DNA of 64,000 nt from Galaxea fascicularis (taxonomy: Eukaryota; Cnidaria; Anthozoa; Scleractinia; Euphylliidae), in contig OX419337.1 of NCBI GenBank assembly GCA_948470475.1, positions 39,500,616 through 39,564,615 of the forward strand, written 5' to 3'. The notes under the pieces were generated by a model, which saw only the letters and a program-made list of their open reading frames with translations, searched no databases and was not told where the DNA came from. Positions 48,633 through 60,319 of the stretch are shown here, in pieces; position 1 is the first letter of the stretch; every line of letters begins with the position of its first letter. The position numbers and the translations under genes are program-made.

Positions 48633-51600
48633 ATGAGCAGCAACGGAGAAGTTGCAGTTAGTTTGCCGATGGAGAACGGGACCTACAGTCCGAGACCTCC
48701 GCACTCTCCAACCATTAGCACCGCGCGAAGCCACAACCAAGCCTCAAATACTCAAGTAAGTTCTGTGATTAGGTTTGGGATAACTTACTTTACTTTACAC
48801 TCCATTTGCACTGCTTCAATACAAAGGGGTGTTTCTGCAGTTTACGCAAATTTTACTGAGTGCCTCCAATGTCGGAAGCTTGGTGAACTGTGATACTAGG
48901 CAAAGCGAGATACCTTAAAAGCAAGGCGCACTGATTGGTTATTCCTTAAGACACCTTAATTTAAAGAAAAAAAGATGTAGTTTTACACTGTTGCTCCGAG
49001 GATATGATCACATCAACTTAAGTCGAAAGATTTCCGTTTCCCTGCGGTCTGATCAGGCCAACGATATAAGCGTTTATCAACTTGCACGAAAATCTGACGT
49101 CTACGATTTTTCTTTAAAGTCCGCCAAAACGTAATGTTGAGAAGAAGTTTTTATAAAGGGATGAAAAAGTGATTTATCATTTTGCGTTGCAAGGTGAGGT
49201 AGACCCAAAAATTTAATCACTGATAACTTCCTATACCTCTCTCTGAACACAGTCGGATGCAGAATTATATTGAATGTCTGCAGGACTAATGAATGTCTGC
49301 GTCAGAAGCGGGCGCTTCGCTTTTCTCACTTGAAGCAACGAGCGGTTTCGAGCAAGAAATTAGGACTTCAACAACAGATGTTTTATAAAACGACGCACAG
49401 GAAGACTGAAAGACTGTCAGAAACACTTTTTGGTTGGTAAGGCAGAATTCAACCAGAAAACATTGGAGAAAAAGTTCGATTTTTGGTAAAAAAAATAAGC
49501 CGAAAAATAATGCATCATGTTGATCCGCTTGGCTAGTTCCTCTGACGCACTGCATAACTAAAATTTCTTCTCCGGCCAAAGATAACCAAAGTTCAGTTTT
49601 ATTTACCTATGTGAAGCACGTGATCAGAACTTGTTTATCAACACGCCAAACACACGTGAAAAGGCAAACGGCCTTTGAGTACCGTGTGCGTAAGCGTTTT
49701 TTTTTTACCCAACCATGACGGCGCGGATTGACGGCCTCTAAATGGTTACCAAGGGGACAATCGATCTTGATTTATCGCTTCTTCAGTTATATCAACAGAA
49801 ATGAAAAAATACCTATCCTTTGTAAGGCAACCACTAAATTTGTCTTAAGCTGAGGCAAGCATTGAACATAAGCTATGTACGATTCATGATTAGTTGTTTG
49901 AAAAGTCGAATGAGCCATTGCCGAACAAACAAAAACGGCCAAAAACACATATAAAGCCTATAAAAACTTTCAAGTGAGCGGGGGTTTTAAGTAGAAAATC
50001 TTTTTTTTCTCACCAAGATACACTGCACTTGTTACAACCGATAAATAACAACTTTTTAAAACCTTGTAAAAAAAGTAAAAAAATCTGGTTCATCAAGCGG
50101 CTACTAATGATTCTTGGGATGAAACATCTTTACCAGCTTTACTGAAGTGTTTTGGGCTGAGTAAACTTGAGATTTGCAAATTATCAACATAAGTCGGAAG
50201 ATTTCGGTTTCATGGGGCCAACGATATGAAGTATATAAATGTACTGGCAGTCCGCCAAAAATTAACGTTTATAAGTATTTTTTGAAAGGCGAGTAAAAGC
50301 GCATTTATCATTTTGCGTTGCAAGGTAAGGTAGAGGCAAAAGTGAAATCAATGTCGGGGAACTTCCTATACCTCTATATCTTGTACACCATGCGCGGCAC
50401 TATATTGAATCTCTGCCGGTAAGATGCTTGCGCTTTCGAGCAAGAAACGTAGCCGTGAACAACAGATATTCAAAAACGACGCCAGAGAAGACTGAAATAC
50501 TATCAGAAACATTTTTTTGTAGCTGGAAAGGCAGAATTTTTACTCTGAAATCCCTTGAAGGAAAGGTGCCGTCTTTTAAGTAGTTAAAAAAAAGCCGGGA
50601 ATCATTGCATCATGTTGGACCGCTTGGCTAACTCCTTTGACGCACGGCATAACTAAAATTTCTTCTCCAAACATAACCAAAGTTCAGTTTTAATTACCTA
50701 TGTCAAGCATGTGAAAAGCACGTGAAAAGGCCTAACGGCCTTCAGTAGTTGAGTGCGCGCTGCAAGCGTTTTTTTACTCAACCATGAAGGCGCGAACTGA
50801 CGCCTGATGTAAACTTCGTCGTACACCGAACCTTAATGTATTTTTGCCCTTCTGATTAAGTTGCCTTCATCTGTTGCTCTGTATTTCTGTAATAGGGCTT
50901 CTTTCGCATCGTAACCTTTGTGGTTGAATGAAAATAATATTTGTTATCGGTATATCAGTCGGTACTTAGAAGGAGCATATACAATTTTGACTCATTGACA
51001 GCTGTTAGAAGTCAAGTCAGACATCTTTCCGAAAATTCTGAAGGGCCGATTTCAACGATACGATTTGTCGCGCTCGTGTTGGCCGTATGCGATACAACGC
51101 AGAACAAAATAGTGCCGTGTTTATGCTCCTACAACGTCTCTATGACAGACACACGCGGCCTAAAATATGTCGTAGGGTATTGAATCATGCGACAGTCGAA
51201 GTTACAGGTAATACTGAATGACAAGTGTACATGTTGTATGCGATTTTTTTGCATGACAAGAGCAGCGCGCGCTACAGAAGTTGCATGCCACAGTTGCGTA
51301 AGCAAAAATCGCACCGTGTAAATCGGCCTGGAGCAAGTGGCAAATCCAGTTACCTAACCCATATCCTAAGCAATTGCAAGTGATGCCTTTGTTGCCATGC
51401 ATATATATATATATATATTTAGGGCAAAATTGATGCTTTGAGCTGCATACGGATCTCGACAAAAAGGGTGACCAATATTTTTGTTTGTTTCAGAACCCGT
51501 CCGGTGAAGCACCTCGACGAGGGCGAAGGACCATCGGACAATGGTTCAAGAAATATTTTTGGGAAGGTAAGAGTTTGACTGACAGTCTACTAAATGACCT

Positions 51601-53797
51601 AACCGAAGACTACGTAGCTACCATATAAAATACGTTCAAGTAACTTTTGTACTTATTACACAGTAGCCCTTGCAGCCAACTCAGATAAAAAACAAAGCGT
51701 TAATTTTAGATCGATATCGTAATCAACAAGCATTGAGCACAATAAATTCAAAGTTCAAATACACTTTACAACTACTGAAAGCAAAGGCGCATTCACTTGC
51801 GATTTTGTGTTATTCCTATTCCGGTCTAGGTTAAAGAGAACGAGAGGAATGAGTTTTTCAAAAGAACTTGCATTCGGTCTGAGGTCCCAGTAGGCACATA
51901 CTCCGATTTTTCCTATTCCGGTATAGTCGGCTCAAAAGAATGCGCCGAAGCTATAAGATATAATGTTGCATGGGGGTATGAAATGAAATGAGAAGAGGCT
52001 TATCGCAGTAAAGCACATAAATAAAGCCATCACGAGAAATGAACTAAGGCAAAACGGCGTTTGTGCCTTCATTTCGAATCAAAGATGTCCTACTATGATA
52101 ACTGGGTTGTAAGAGTTTATGTGTTATGTTGTCGAACTTGAGATAAGTGTTTCAGGTTTTCTTTGCTTCAATTTTATAAATGTTTTTTTGTTTTCAGTCA
52201 ACCTCCTAATTCCAACTTTCGCACCTTTTAGGTCAGACTTTGACTAATACCCAAAACAAGGCCCTTGAAGAGTTAGAGCCTGATGCACCATGGCACAGAA
52301 AGCTTATGGTGAAGTACCGTCTTTTCGTTGGTATTGGAATAGCGTCGGGACTCTGTCACATTGTTTGGTGGACTTGCGCCATTAAATACAACTGGTTTGC
52401 TCTGTTTCCTGACAGATATTACATGACCTTGACAATGATTCTTGGCGGTTGTGTTGCAGGTGAAGACTTACTGTGTTAGGAACACCAATTATAATTAGTG
52501 GAGTTGTTTAAAAAGGGGTTTTCTGACGGAAAATGAGATAGCAACTATGGTGAATATCTTCACTATTTAAACTGTGACCTGCGAAATGACCATCCAGTAC
52601 AATGAAATAAGTGAAACAAGTAACTTTTAACATCTGGCGTAACCTACGTAATAAATCATTTGTTGGCTTGTATAGTTGGTAGCACTGTTGCTCCTTTGAC
52701 ACAGATGTCGCACTAGAATGTATAAGCAACTAACGAGAACGTTTCAGGAAACAGTTTAAAAAGTAGTTTCTGGGATCGATTTATTGCCTTTTTAAGAGCT
52801 TCGATACGACGTCTTAAAGTAATACACCAACTAATGCAACTGTTGATTCGTCTTCATAGGAATGACCAGTGAAGGAGGAGGTGCAGTTGCTTTCCCTGTT
52901 TTGACCCTTGCTTTTGATGTAGCACCGTCAGTGGCACGCGATGTGGCGCTTATGGTGCAGTCCTGCGGTATGTCAGCAGCGACTTTTGTCATCTTCTGGA
53001 TGCGGGTGCAGGTAGAGATGCACTCCATAGTATTTTGCTTCGCCGGAGGAGTCCTTGGAGTGATACTCGGGCTGGAATTTGTCGATCCGTATGTCGGTGC
53101 AAAGGTGAAGAAAATGATTTTTGTCTGCGTGTGGTTCTCATTTGCCTTCGCTCTCTTTCTTCTCAATCGCTACCACAAGCGCAAGACTTACAAGACCATC
53201 CCTGACGTCAAGCCTTGGAAGATATTCGTTCTCCTGTTGTGTGGATTTGTCGGTGGCCTCTTTACTGCCGTTGTTGGGGGCGGAGTGGACATCTGCAGCT
53301 TCAGCGTCTTGACGCTTCTGTTCCGTGTAACTGAGAAGACGGCCACGCCAACATCAGTTGTCATGATGGCATGGACGTCTCTGGTGGGTCTATTCTGGCG
53401 CCGGGTCATCCAAGAATCTGTCACCGTTCAGGCGTGGAACTACATCATAGTCACTGCCCCGATTGTTATGTTCATGGCTCCTTTAGGCTCCATCCTTGGA
53501 ACCCACTTCCATCGCCAAGTTCTTGCTGCCTTAATCTACATCTTGGACACAATTTCTCTTGTCACCGCCTTTGTTATCCTCCCACTCAGCCCAGCATTAA
53601 TTGGGATGTCCGTGGGCATATTAGTGTTCGGATTCGCCTTCTTCGGCGTGATCGCCTACGCTGGACAAAGAATGATGAGGAATATTGAACGGAGAAACGC
53701 AGAGTTGGCACATGTGCAGGTTGATGCAGAGAAAGAAAAGGAGGCTAATGGAGGCTTTGCGAACAAAGCATTTCATCCTGAGTCTTCAGCTCTGTAA
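48633..53797 (+). CDS. TauE/SafE-family membrane transporter-like protein (4 exons, 453 aa)
   Basis: Exons 48633-48755, 51494-51566, 52232-52459 and 52860-53797 join in frame (1,362 nt), all GT-AG. The first ~90 residues are hydrophilic (Ser/Pro/Asn then Arg-rich, cytosolic in appearance). The rest is multi-pass membrane protein with two TauE-like repeats: EGGGAVAFPVLTL at about 146-158 followed by ARDVALMVQSCGMSAA, and VGGGVDICSFSVLTLLF at about 280 followed by TSVVMMAWTSLVG. The C-terminus is charged. The family (TauE/SafE, DUF81) covers bacterial exporters of sulfite, sulfonates and related anions; eukaryotic members are poorly known and the substrate here is unknown. The start ATG was chosen over an upstream in-frame GTG (48606). 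Intron 1 carries a tandem duplication. Confidence 0.88.
49000..50815. repeat. Tandem duplication of ~0.7 kb in TauE-like intron 1
   Basis: Copy 1 (about 49015-49740) and copy 2 (about 50185-50815) share collinear segments such as TCATTTTGCGTTGCAAGGT, CATAACTAAAATTTCTTCTC and ACCAAAGTTCAGTTTTA, with many point changes and indels. A shorter third copy is at 56280-56420. Confidence 0.75.
51401..51417. repeat. (AT)n microsatellite
   Basis: About eight AT units in intron 1 of the TauE-like gene. Confidence 0.85.
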
Positions 53798-53841
53798 AAA
53801 GTGAATTGATAAGACACAGACTTGCAGAAAACATTTGCTCT

Positions 53842-53847
53842 ATTAAA
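53842..53847 (+). terminator. Candidate polyadenylation signal ATTAAA
   Basis: The common ATTAAA variant lies 45 bases after the TAA stop of the TauE-like gene. Confidence 0.45.
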
Positions 53848-54863
53848 TATATCACTTTGAAGTATATATTGCAACATACAACCTGTGATAAGCTTTATGA
53901 ACATGCACTCACCAAATGGTTAGCTGTCCTAAGGTTTCTTACAACCTTGAAGCGTAAAACAACGCACATAGATATTACGCGGAATTTTGCGACTTACCAG
54001 ACCTGGAATTGACCAAAAAGTTGCTTTTGTTATCCACCTATTTAATAATAATAGGACGTTTTCTTTGTGTAGCTTAAATGTGTTGTAAACGTCGCGTAGA
54101 ATCCCCAGTTCAGTCCAGTTAAATGCGGTCAACAAAAAATGCTCTCGTCGGGGTTTATAAATGAAGTTGGAGACAATACATGGAGTCTTACATGATGCGC
54201 GACCATGAAAAACAAAAAGATGGTGACTCAATAATTATCGTTACGAATTAGCCACAACTAGAGCCAAAGATCCTCCAAAAGTCGTTAAACACCTAAAATT
54301 TCTCCATGTTTTTAAGAAAACCGCATGGCTCAAATGCCGCTCTTGTCTATGAAAGTCCGGGGATTCTACGCGATGCAACAGTGGGAATTAACATAAAAGC
54401 TGTCCTGTACAATCATTAAAGTACAGTTTTGTGACCAATTTTGTGAACAATTTTTAAAAAGCTTCTCTGTCAAGTTTGAATTGCAGAGATTCTAACCCTC
54501 GCAATTTCATCGGGAATCTCCCGATTTTACGTCTTGCCTCCCACTCTCCCGAGTTTGATCAAATTCTCCCGATTTTGTGTAAAATTCTGAAACTTATACT
54601 AGAGAGGAAATTGCTATCTTTAGTGTTAGTTTTTGGGGGTCCGTGTAACCTCCTACCATGACCGCGAGTTGTGCAGACTCATAAGGGCAGTAGTGTAAGT
54701 ATTCCTATCAGCTCAATTATATTAATATTTAATACTTTTTTTTTCTTTTATGACTTATTTGTAAGACTAATGATTTAAACACTACCCTCCTAGATTAGTT
54801 TTTGCTATTCAGTGCGGGATAGTGTAACCTTTTTTTTTTATCAAGATTCACAATTGATAATAA

Positions 54864-54888
54864 ACTTGAAACTTGAAACTTGAAGTGT
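54864..54888 (+). repeat. (AAACTTG)n retroelement tail
   Basis: Three to four tandem AAACTTG units follow an AT-rich stretch, a typical non-LTR 3' microsatellite tail. Confidence 0.45.
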
Positions 54889-55248
54889 CACTCGACTTGG
54901 TGGGGCCAAACATCATGAAGAAAATGGTACTTGAGAGAACAAAAATTTGGAAAGTTTCCCGGGGAAGGCATAGCCCCGAAAACCTTGACACTCACTATTT
55001 TCTCTCGGAAAGGGTTGGAATCTCTAAAATTCTTTGAAGGTCTTCATTGATTGTCATATCGAGGCCCATTTCAGCAAAGTAGCTTTTGGTCTCAGCTATT
55101 TATAATTTTTCAATTCAGTATTCATAACAAATATGAACCTTCTTACAACAATTGTTTAATGAGAACAGAGCAATTTTCAATTGAGTGTCAAAGTTAATTC
55201 CAAAATCTCTTTGGTTTTGTATTACCACGCTTAGTGATTCGCTAAAAA

Positions 55249-55285
55249 GTCTCACGCCACTTTCTCAGAGAAAGTGGCGTGAGAC
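55249..55285. repeat. Perfect 18-bp palindromic hairpin
   Basis: GTCTCACGCCACTTTCTC and its exact reverse complement are separated by a single A (55267). Confidence 0.9.
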
Positions 55286-55418
55286 GTTTTGGCCAATCGG
55301 AAACGTCAGCCAAATATGACTTGCTGGGACGCATTGTGTGGATTTACTTGATTTTCTTCGTGTTTCGTGATTATCATCTAATATTGTTTCAGTGGTAGCC
55401 AAATGTTTTCGATTTGTA

Positions 55419-55563
55419 ATGGTAATTGAACTGAGTGGAGTGCAATTTGGTCTGAAATCATACGCTTGACTTCAAAATCAAACGGGCGCGCAGCGTGAGT
55501 TCGATTTGAGAGCATAAGTATGATTTTAGACCAAAATTGCACGACACGAAGTTCAATTACCAC
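55419..55563. repeat. MITE-like inverted repeat, ~45-50-bp arms
   Basis: The left arm TGGTAATTGAACTGAGTGG... and right arm ...CACGAAGTTCAATTACCA pair imperfectly, both including GCAATTTGGTCTGAAATCAT-like sequence. Confidence 0.65.
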
Positions 55564-56279
55564 TTTATTACACCCATTTTGAAATAACACAATTTTTTTT
55601 GTCAATATTTATTTAATGTTTACTTCAGGAAAACCAGTTTGGAAACTTGATGGTTAAAAAAAGGATGTGATTTAGAGCAAAAAATGTTGCAATTTGGGAG
55701 TAAATTGCACTGTTGGGAGCCAATCAGATTTCATAAATGACGAGTGATTTCAAAATGGTGTACAATGTAATAAAAGATTATATTTAGTTTAGTGGTCACA
55801 AACAATATGAATCTTTTAGTCAAGCTGTGCGTGAGAACCTTTGTCATCGATATCAAGGAGTTAAAAAAAGAGAACTGTAGAGAACGACTAGTGAAACAGT
55901 TTGTGCGGTTAAAACCATTGTCTTTTTTCACCAAAAACCCATTTACAACCACATAAAAGCAATTTCGTTGCTAGGTGAGGGGGGAGTTGAATCAGTGACT
56001 TGGTAACTAGTCAGTAACGCATTAACTATTTTTAACAATACACGGATGGCTTTAAATTTCTGCGTTATTTAGAGGACTTTTAATTGCTATCAGATGCTAG
56101 AGCTATGTCCTTCTACCAGAGTTCAGGCAGCAAGTAATTTCGACTGGCAAGAAAATTAGCCTTGAACAACAATTAGTCTATTAAACAATGTGTGCGAAGA
56201 CTATAAAATTATCTGATAAACATTTTTCTAGAAAATGAAATATTTAAAACCTTAAAAAAGGCTCGAGGTAAAAAAAAAT

Positions 56280-56420
56280 CCTAATTCCTTTGACGCACGC
56301 CGACTCAAAGTTCTCAGTGAAACAACAGCTGGCATAATTCTATTTTTGTTTACCCATATGTGAAGCACGTGATATCCTGTCAGGTGCTCGCCAACCATGA
56401 CGGCTCATACTGTGTACAGC
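56280..56420 (+). repeat. Third, partial copy of the TauE-intron repeat
   Basis: It shares CCTTTGACGCAC, a CATAATTCT segment, ATGTGAAGCACGTGAT and CAACCATGACGGC with the repeats at 49.0-49.7 and 50.2-50.8 kb. Confidence 0.55.
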
Positions 56421-57247
56421 TGTTGGAAGTAAACCAAGGACGACGACGGAAGTTACGAGAACGTATCTCTTAATTCTCGTTGATGTAGTTCAGAACCTCG
56501 TATGGATTATTTAAACTGAATCAACATATAAAATGTACACGTACTGCATTAACCCTTCACGTGCCAATAAAAAGATGACCACCGTCTAACTTGTTCCCAC
56601 CTTATCAGTAGTTCGTCAAGCATACAGGGTACGAGAATACAGGAATTGATCACCAGGGATCAGTTCAGTTAACAATTGTACAAATTCTCCCTACATGTAA
56701 CATATAAAATGTATAGAATTGTAAGGAGAATACAAATACTGATACTGGGAATTGGGTTAAACTGGCATTAACGGCGTTGGAATTCAGGATCGTGTTCCGA
56801 CGTTCTCCATAAACCTTTCACGTGCCGACGTTCAAGCTCCATCCGCACTAATGCGGCGGTTTTGATAGCCTGTTATCCACAATAACGCTCGAAAACGCCG
56901 ATGAAACTGTGACAAAGACTTTCGAAAACGTTTTAAAAGGTGGCCCCTCATTCCCAGAGCCTTTCCCTTCGCCAAAGGGCCCTCTGCCTTCAGCGAGGGA
57001 AGAAGCCCTGGGAGCGAGGTGAAAGTTGAGACTTTTGAAAACGCATCGGTTTGAGAAGCGCTTTGTCTCTAGTATGGACAGGTGAAAACCGAGACTTTCG
57101 AAAACGATCACGTAAAAAGTGTCGCATGTCATGGGTTCTAGTACAAATCGAAGCATTGAAAAAGTTGAGAGAAAAACCACCGAACGAATCAGATAAAATA
57201 TGGCCAAAAATACAGGTACAACCTATTAAAACCTCCACGAAATTGAT

Positions 57248-59040
57248 GTTTACTCACCAGGATAGCACATAAAAAGATCGGTCTGAAAGTAATTCACATA
57301 CTCTCACGTTGAATGAATTGATTTTAACTGAAGCATTAAAAACGACTCAACAAACAACAGCAAACAAACAATTGCTGCATTACACACTGTTTGTAATCTG
57401 GGAAAGCCCATAAGGCTTTACTTAGCTCACCGCGGGAACATCCTAGCTCCAATTAAAAACAGTTACTTCTTTCTTTCTTTTACCATTGTTGAACTGTGAT
57501 ATGAAAATGGATCATTCTTTGCCTTCCAAAAACATTTCACATAAGTGTAATAAGCCGTGGTTAATGTTTTTCTAATTAGCTAAACACACTTTTCAGTTCC
57601 GCCTTCTAAGCTGAATAAATTACCCATCAAAACAGAATACAATAGAATCAATCCTTATGTCAAGGGCACATTTTAAAGAATTTATGGCTAAACTAAACCA
57701 CCTTGACTTTTTTTTCAACACTTGTACCGGCTAGAAGCTTGCTCGGTCTAATTCTCATGACAAATTGAGAATTACCTCTGACAACAGCTACGTGAGAACT
57801 GTATCAAACTTCATTAAATGTAGGAATGAAACAGGTATGACAACACATATCACATCACGAAAAGGCTCAACTCCCAGCAGGGCTTAAAAACTTGTCTTCA
57901 TCAAGAAAAGCTGAGGCTTGGGTGCACGTGCATGAAACGGACACAAAAAAGTGCAACAATCCGTGAACTGTTTTCCGTTTAGCGTACTTTAAACATGTTC
58001 TGCCCGAAACGATACGGCTCCAGTGCAGCCATTTTTTTTTTTAGCTCTTTGACGTCACATAGATCGCCAGGCTGCTTCGTTACATCAAGATGGCGGCGGT
58101 CAGTTCTCGATTTTCGGGCCTTCAGAGAAGGATTTCATTGGGATAGAAAGCTCTTTGGAAGTTGAAATTTTGGTGAGTAACTTTTCGTTGACTGAAAGAA
58201 AAATAAGTGCTGTTTTGAATTGAACAGCATTCCTCAGAGCTTTGTTGCCGCTTTTCCAGAAAATATATCAAATTTAATGACAATACCAAGTATTCCTCTG
58301 CAACAAATCTCAGAAGAGAAATAGTTACATGAACTGGCACACGTGCTGTGTAATAACGCAAACGACGCTAGCACAAAAAGACTCCTACTTGAGTACTTAA
58401 GAAAGACAGAACGAAGTTACTGGATCTACATCAGTTCTGACATAACCTACCCGAAATCCTACTGCCCTGGATAACATTATCAAATCTGTAATGGTATTCA
58501 GTTGCCTACTCACAGTATGTGGAACCATTTCCCTGCTTCACTTTTTCTCCCAATGAACATTCCGTGGCCTCTTTTGAGAACAGAATTAGCACCACTCAGT
58601 GGCACACCCAAGGACTAGTTTCGGTATATATCTGTTCGTTTGAGGGTAGTTCACCTTAGGTTTTCAAAGAGTGTACCCGGAATTTCGTAACTGAAACGTG
58701 AACAAAAAGATTCACAATGGGGAAATCAAGCCCCTGACGTTTTTGGAAGCGTCCTGTTTCTGTTTTAGGCAGTCAAAAACGTCAGCTAGCATGTTCGGAA
58801 AGCAAATAGTTTACTAAAAATGAGAGAGTTCGTGGAAAGTTCACTTCAGCTAGCAATTTCGCAAGGGAAGATTTTGGTCCCTAAAATTTTCGGGCAATTA
58901 TAATTTCAGCTAAAGAATCTGAACAGACCAAATTCGTCTAGCTAATGGAAACAGGCTTTAAACAATATAAGGTACATAAAAATGCTTTTTTACAGCTTCT
59001 GGTTGATTTGGCTCGTTGGATGCCCCTGACCATTGTTCAT
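57248..59040. other. Ancient duplicated block, copy B
   Basis: Collinear with islands spread over 34957-41300 (see copy A). It lacks the palindrome present at 40804-40982. No gene recognised; a short ATGGCGGCGG-initiated frame at 58091 stops after 18 codons. Confidence 0.6.
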
Positions 59041-59059
59041 CGGTACTATACATGAGCGC

Positions 59060-59145
59060 TGACAGTCAATAATCCTCAAATTTGAGGGCCGGGTGGGCCG
59101 GCTAAATTGATAAATAAATAGATAAATAAATAAATAAATAATAGT
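59060..59145 (+). repeat. Retroelement 3' tail with (AAAT)n end
   Basis: GC-rich sequence (GGGCCGGGTGGGCCGGC) leads into an (AAAT)n/(GATAAATA) tract at about 59109-59141, like a LINE/SINE end. Confidence 0.45.
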
Positions 59146-59375
59146 ATGTGACGGCCATATATAGGATGGAATGGAGTATTCGAGGGGCAACAGAGTGATG
59201 ACATGAATCGATAATATTGTTATTGAGTAATAGTTGCCGAATAGCTTGGTTGATGAACAAAAATAATCAGTCCACTTAGCAGCTTAGGAAACAACTGATT
59301 TCAGGAAATGAGCCTGAATACGCTTCCGGCTGAAACGGTGCTATTGGAATGATGAAGTTTCTTTTCTTTACATGT

Positions 59376-60287
59376 CTACTGCGCTCTGGTAATTATTGTT
59401 TTGAAGGCCTTCTTGAATTCTTGGCTTCTCAATGTATAAACGCCTGGGTTTACACATGCGCTTACAGATGCCATTGTTGATAAGATTTGCATGGTCTTAG
59501 TTATCTTTTCGCGTTCCTCGGGTTCGAACTCTTGGTATAAGGTTCCAATCAAAAGCGGGAAAAAAAACAACGTAAACGCTCCAACAACAATTCCATATGT
59601 AATCGCAACTTTTAGTTCGATTTTTCTCAAAGCCTCTCTCTCAAGATGAGCCTCGTTTTTAAGTTTCATCTGCTGATCACGTGATGCTTTAATGATATAG
59701 ATGTAGCTGCTGAAAGTGATAAGAAATGGGATAATAAAATATAAGACAATAAGCAATGCAGCAAAAACTTTAGAAGTGCTGGTGAACTGGTGATCATGCG
59801 GATGGTTTAAGCATAAATGGAACGTATCGTAGTATTCGACAAAATCTTGGTATTCTGCTTTTGGCAGCGAATGCGGGAAGACAACAGTTCCAATTATTGA
59901 CAACAGCCAAATGGCGACAATCGTTGTTTTCATTCGGCGGCGTGTCACAACTGTTTTGTAATAGAGAGGAAACCTGATTGCAATGAATCGATCGACGCTA
60001 ATGCAGGTCATATGTAGAATCATAACGCAGACAAGGGTGAAGGCAAATTCTGAAATGGCGTGGCAAGCAATATGGTACACCTGCCCACTCCAAAGAGCAA
60101 TGATTCGGAACACAAACACAACTGTCATCAGCAAATCAGCCAATGCTAAGCTGGATATGATCAGGTTTGAAACAGTTCTCAATCTTCTAAAGCGCCATAT
60201 GGCTATGCAGACCAGTGTGTTGCCGAACCAAGTCGCCAGGAATAAAACGATATGGAAAGTTATCCCTAAAATGTACCAAACAGTCAT
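59376..60287 (-). CDS. Intronless class A (rhodopsin-like) GPCR, 303 aa
   Basis: A single open frame encodes seven hydrophobic helices with class A landmarks: GN at 22-23 in TM1, LALAD ending at D51 in TM2, C75 at the top of TM3 and C159 in extracellular loop 2 (the expected disulfide), DRF at 99-101 in place of DRY, and NPGVY at 280-284 in TM7. TM6 has FFFPLLIG (P244) rather than the usual CWxP. N- and C-termini are very short. It couples an external ligand to G proteins at the plasma membrane; the ligand is not deducible, and cnidarian genomes hold large lineage-specific sets of such orphan receptors. The ATG at 60287 gives almost no N-terminal tail before TM1 and no further in-frame start is evident upstream. 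There are no disabling mutations, so the gene looks functional. Confidence 0.9.
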   Translation of the reverse strand: MTVWYILGITFHIVLFLATWFGNTLVCIAIWRFRRLRTVSNLIISSLALADLLMTVVFVFRIIALWSGQVYHIACHAISEFAFTLVCVMILHMTCISVDRFIAIRFPLYYKTVVTRRRMKTTIVAIWLLSIIGTVVFPHSLPKAEYQDFVEYYDTFHLCLNHPHDHQFTSTSKVFAALLIVLYFIIPFLITFSSYIYIIKASRDQQMKLKNEAHLEREALRKIELKVAITYGIVVGAFTLFFFPLLIGTLYQEFEPEEREKITKTMQILSTMASVSACVNPGVYTLRSQEFKKAFKTIITRAQ

Positions 60288-60319
60288 TTTTTATCTTGGT
60301 TTCAATAAATGTTTCTGAG

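Larger units (their letters stand above)
53850..57247. other. Intergenic, repeats only
   Basis: No gene recognised. It contains a retroelement tail with (AAACTTG)n near 54864-54888, two hairpins (55249-55285, 55419-55563) and a partial copy (56280-56420) of the repeat duplicated in the TauE-like intron. Confidence 0.45.
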
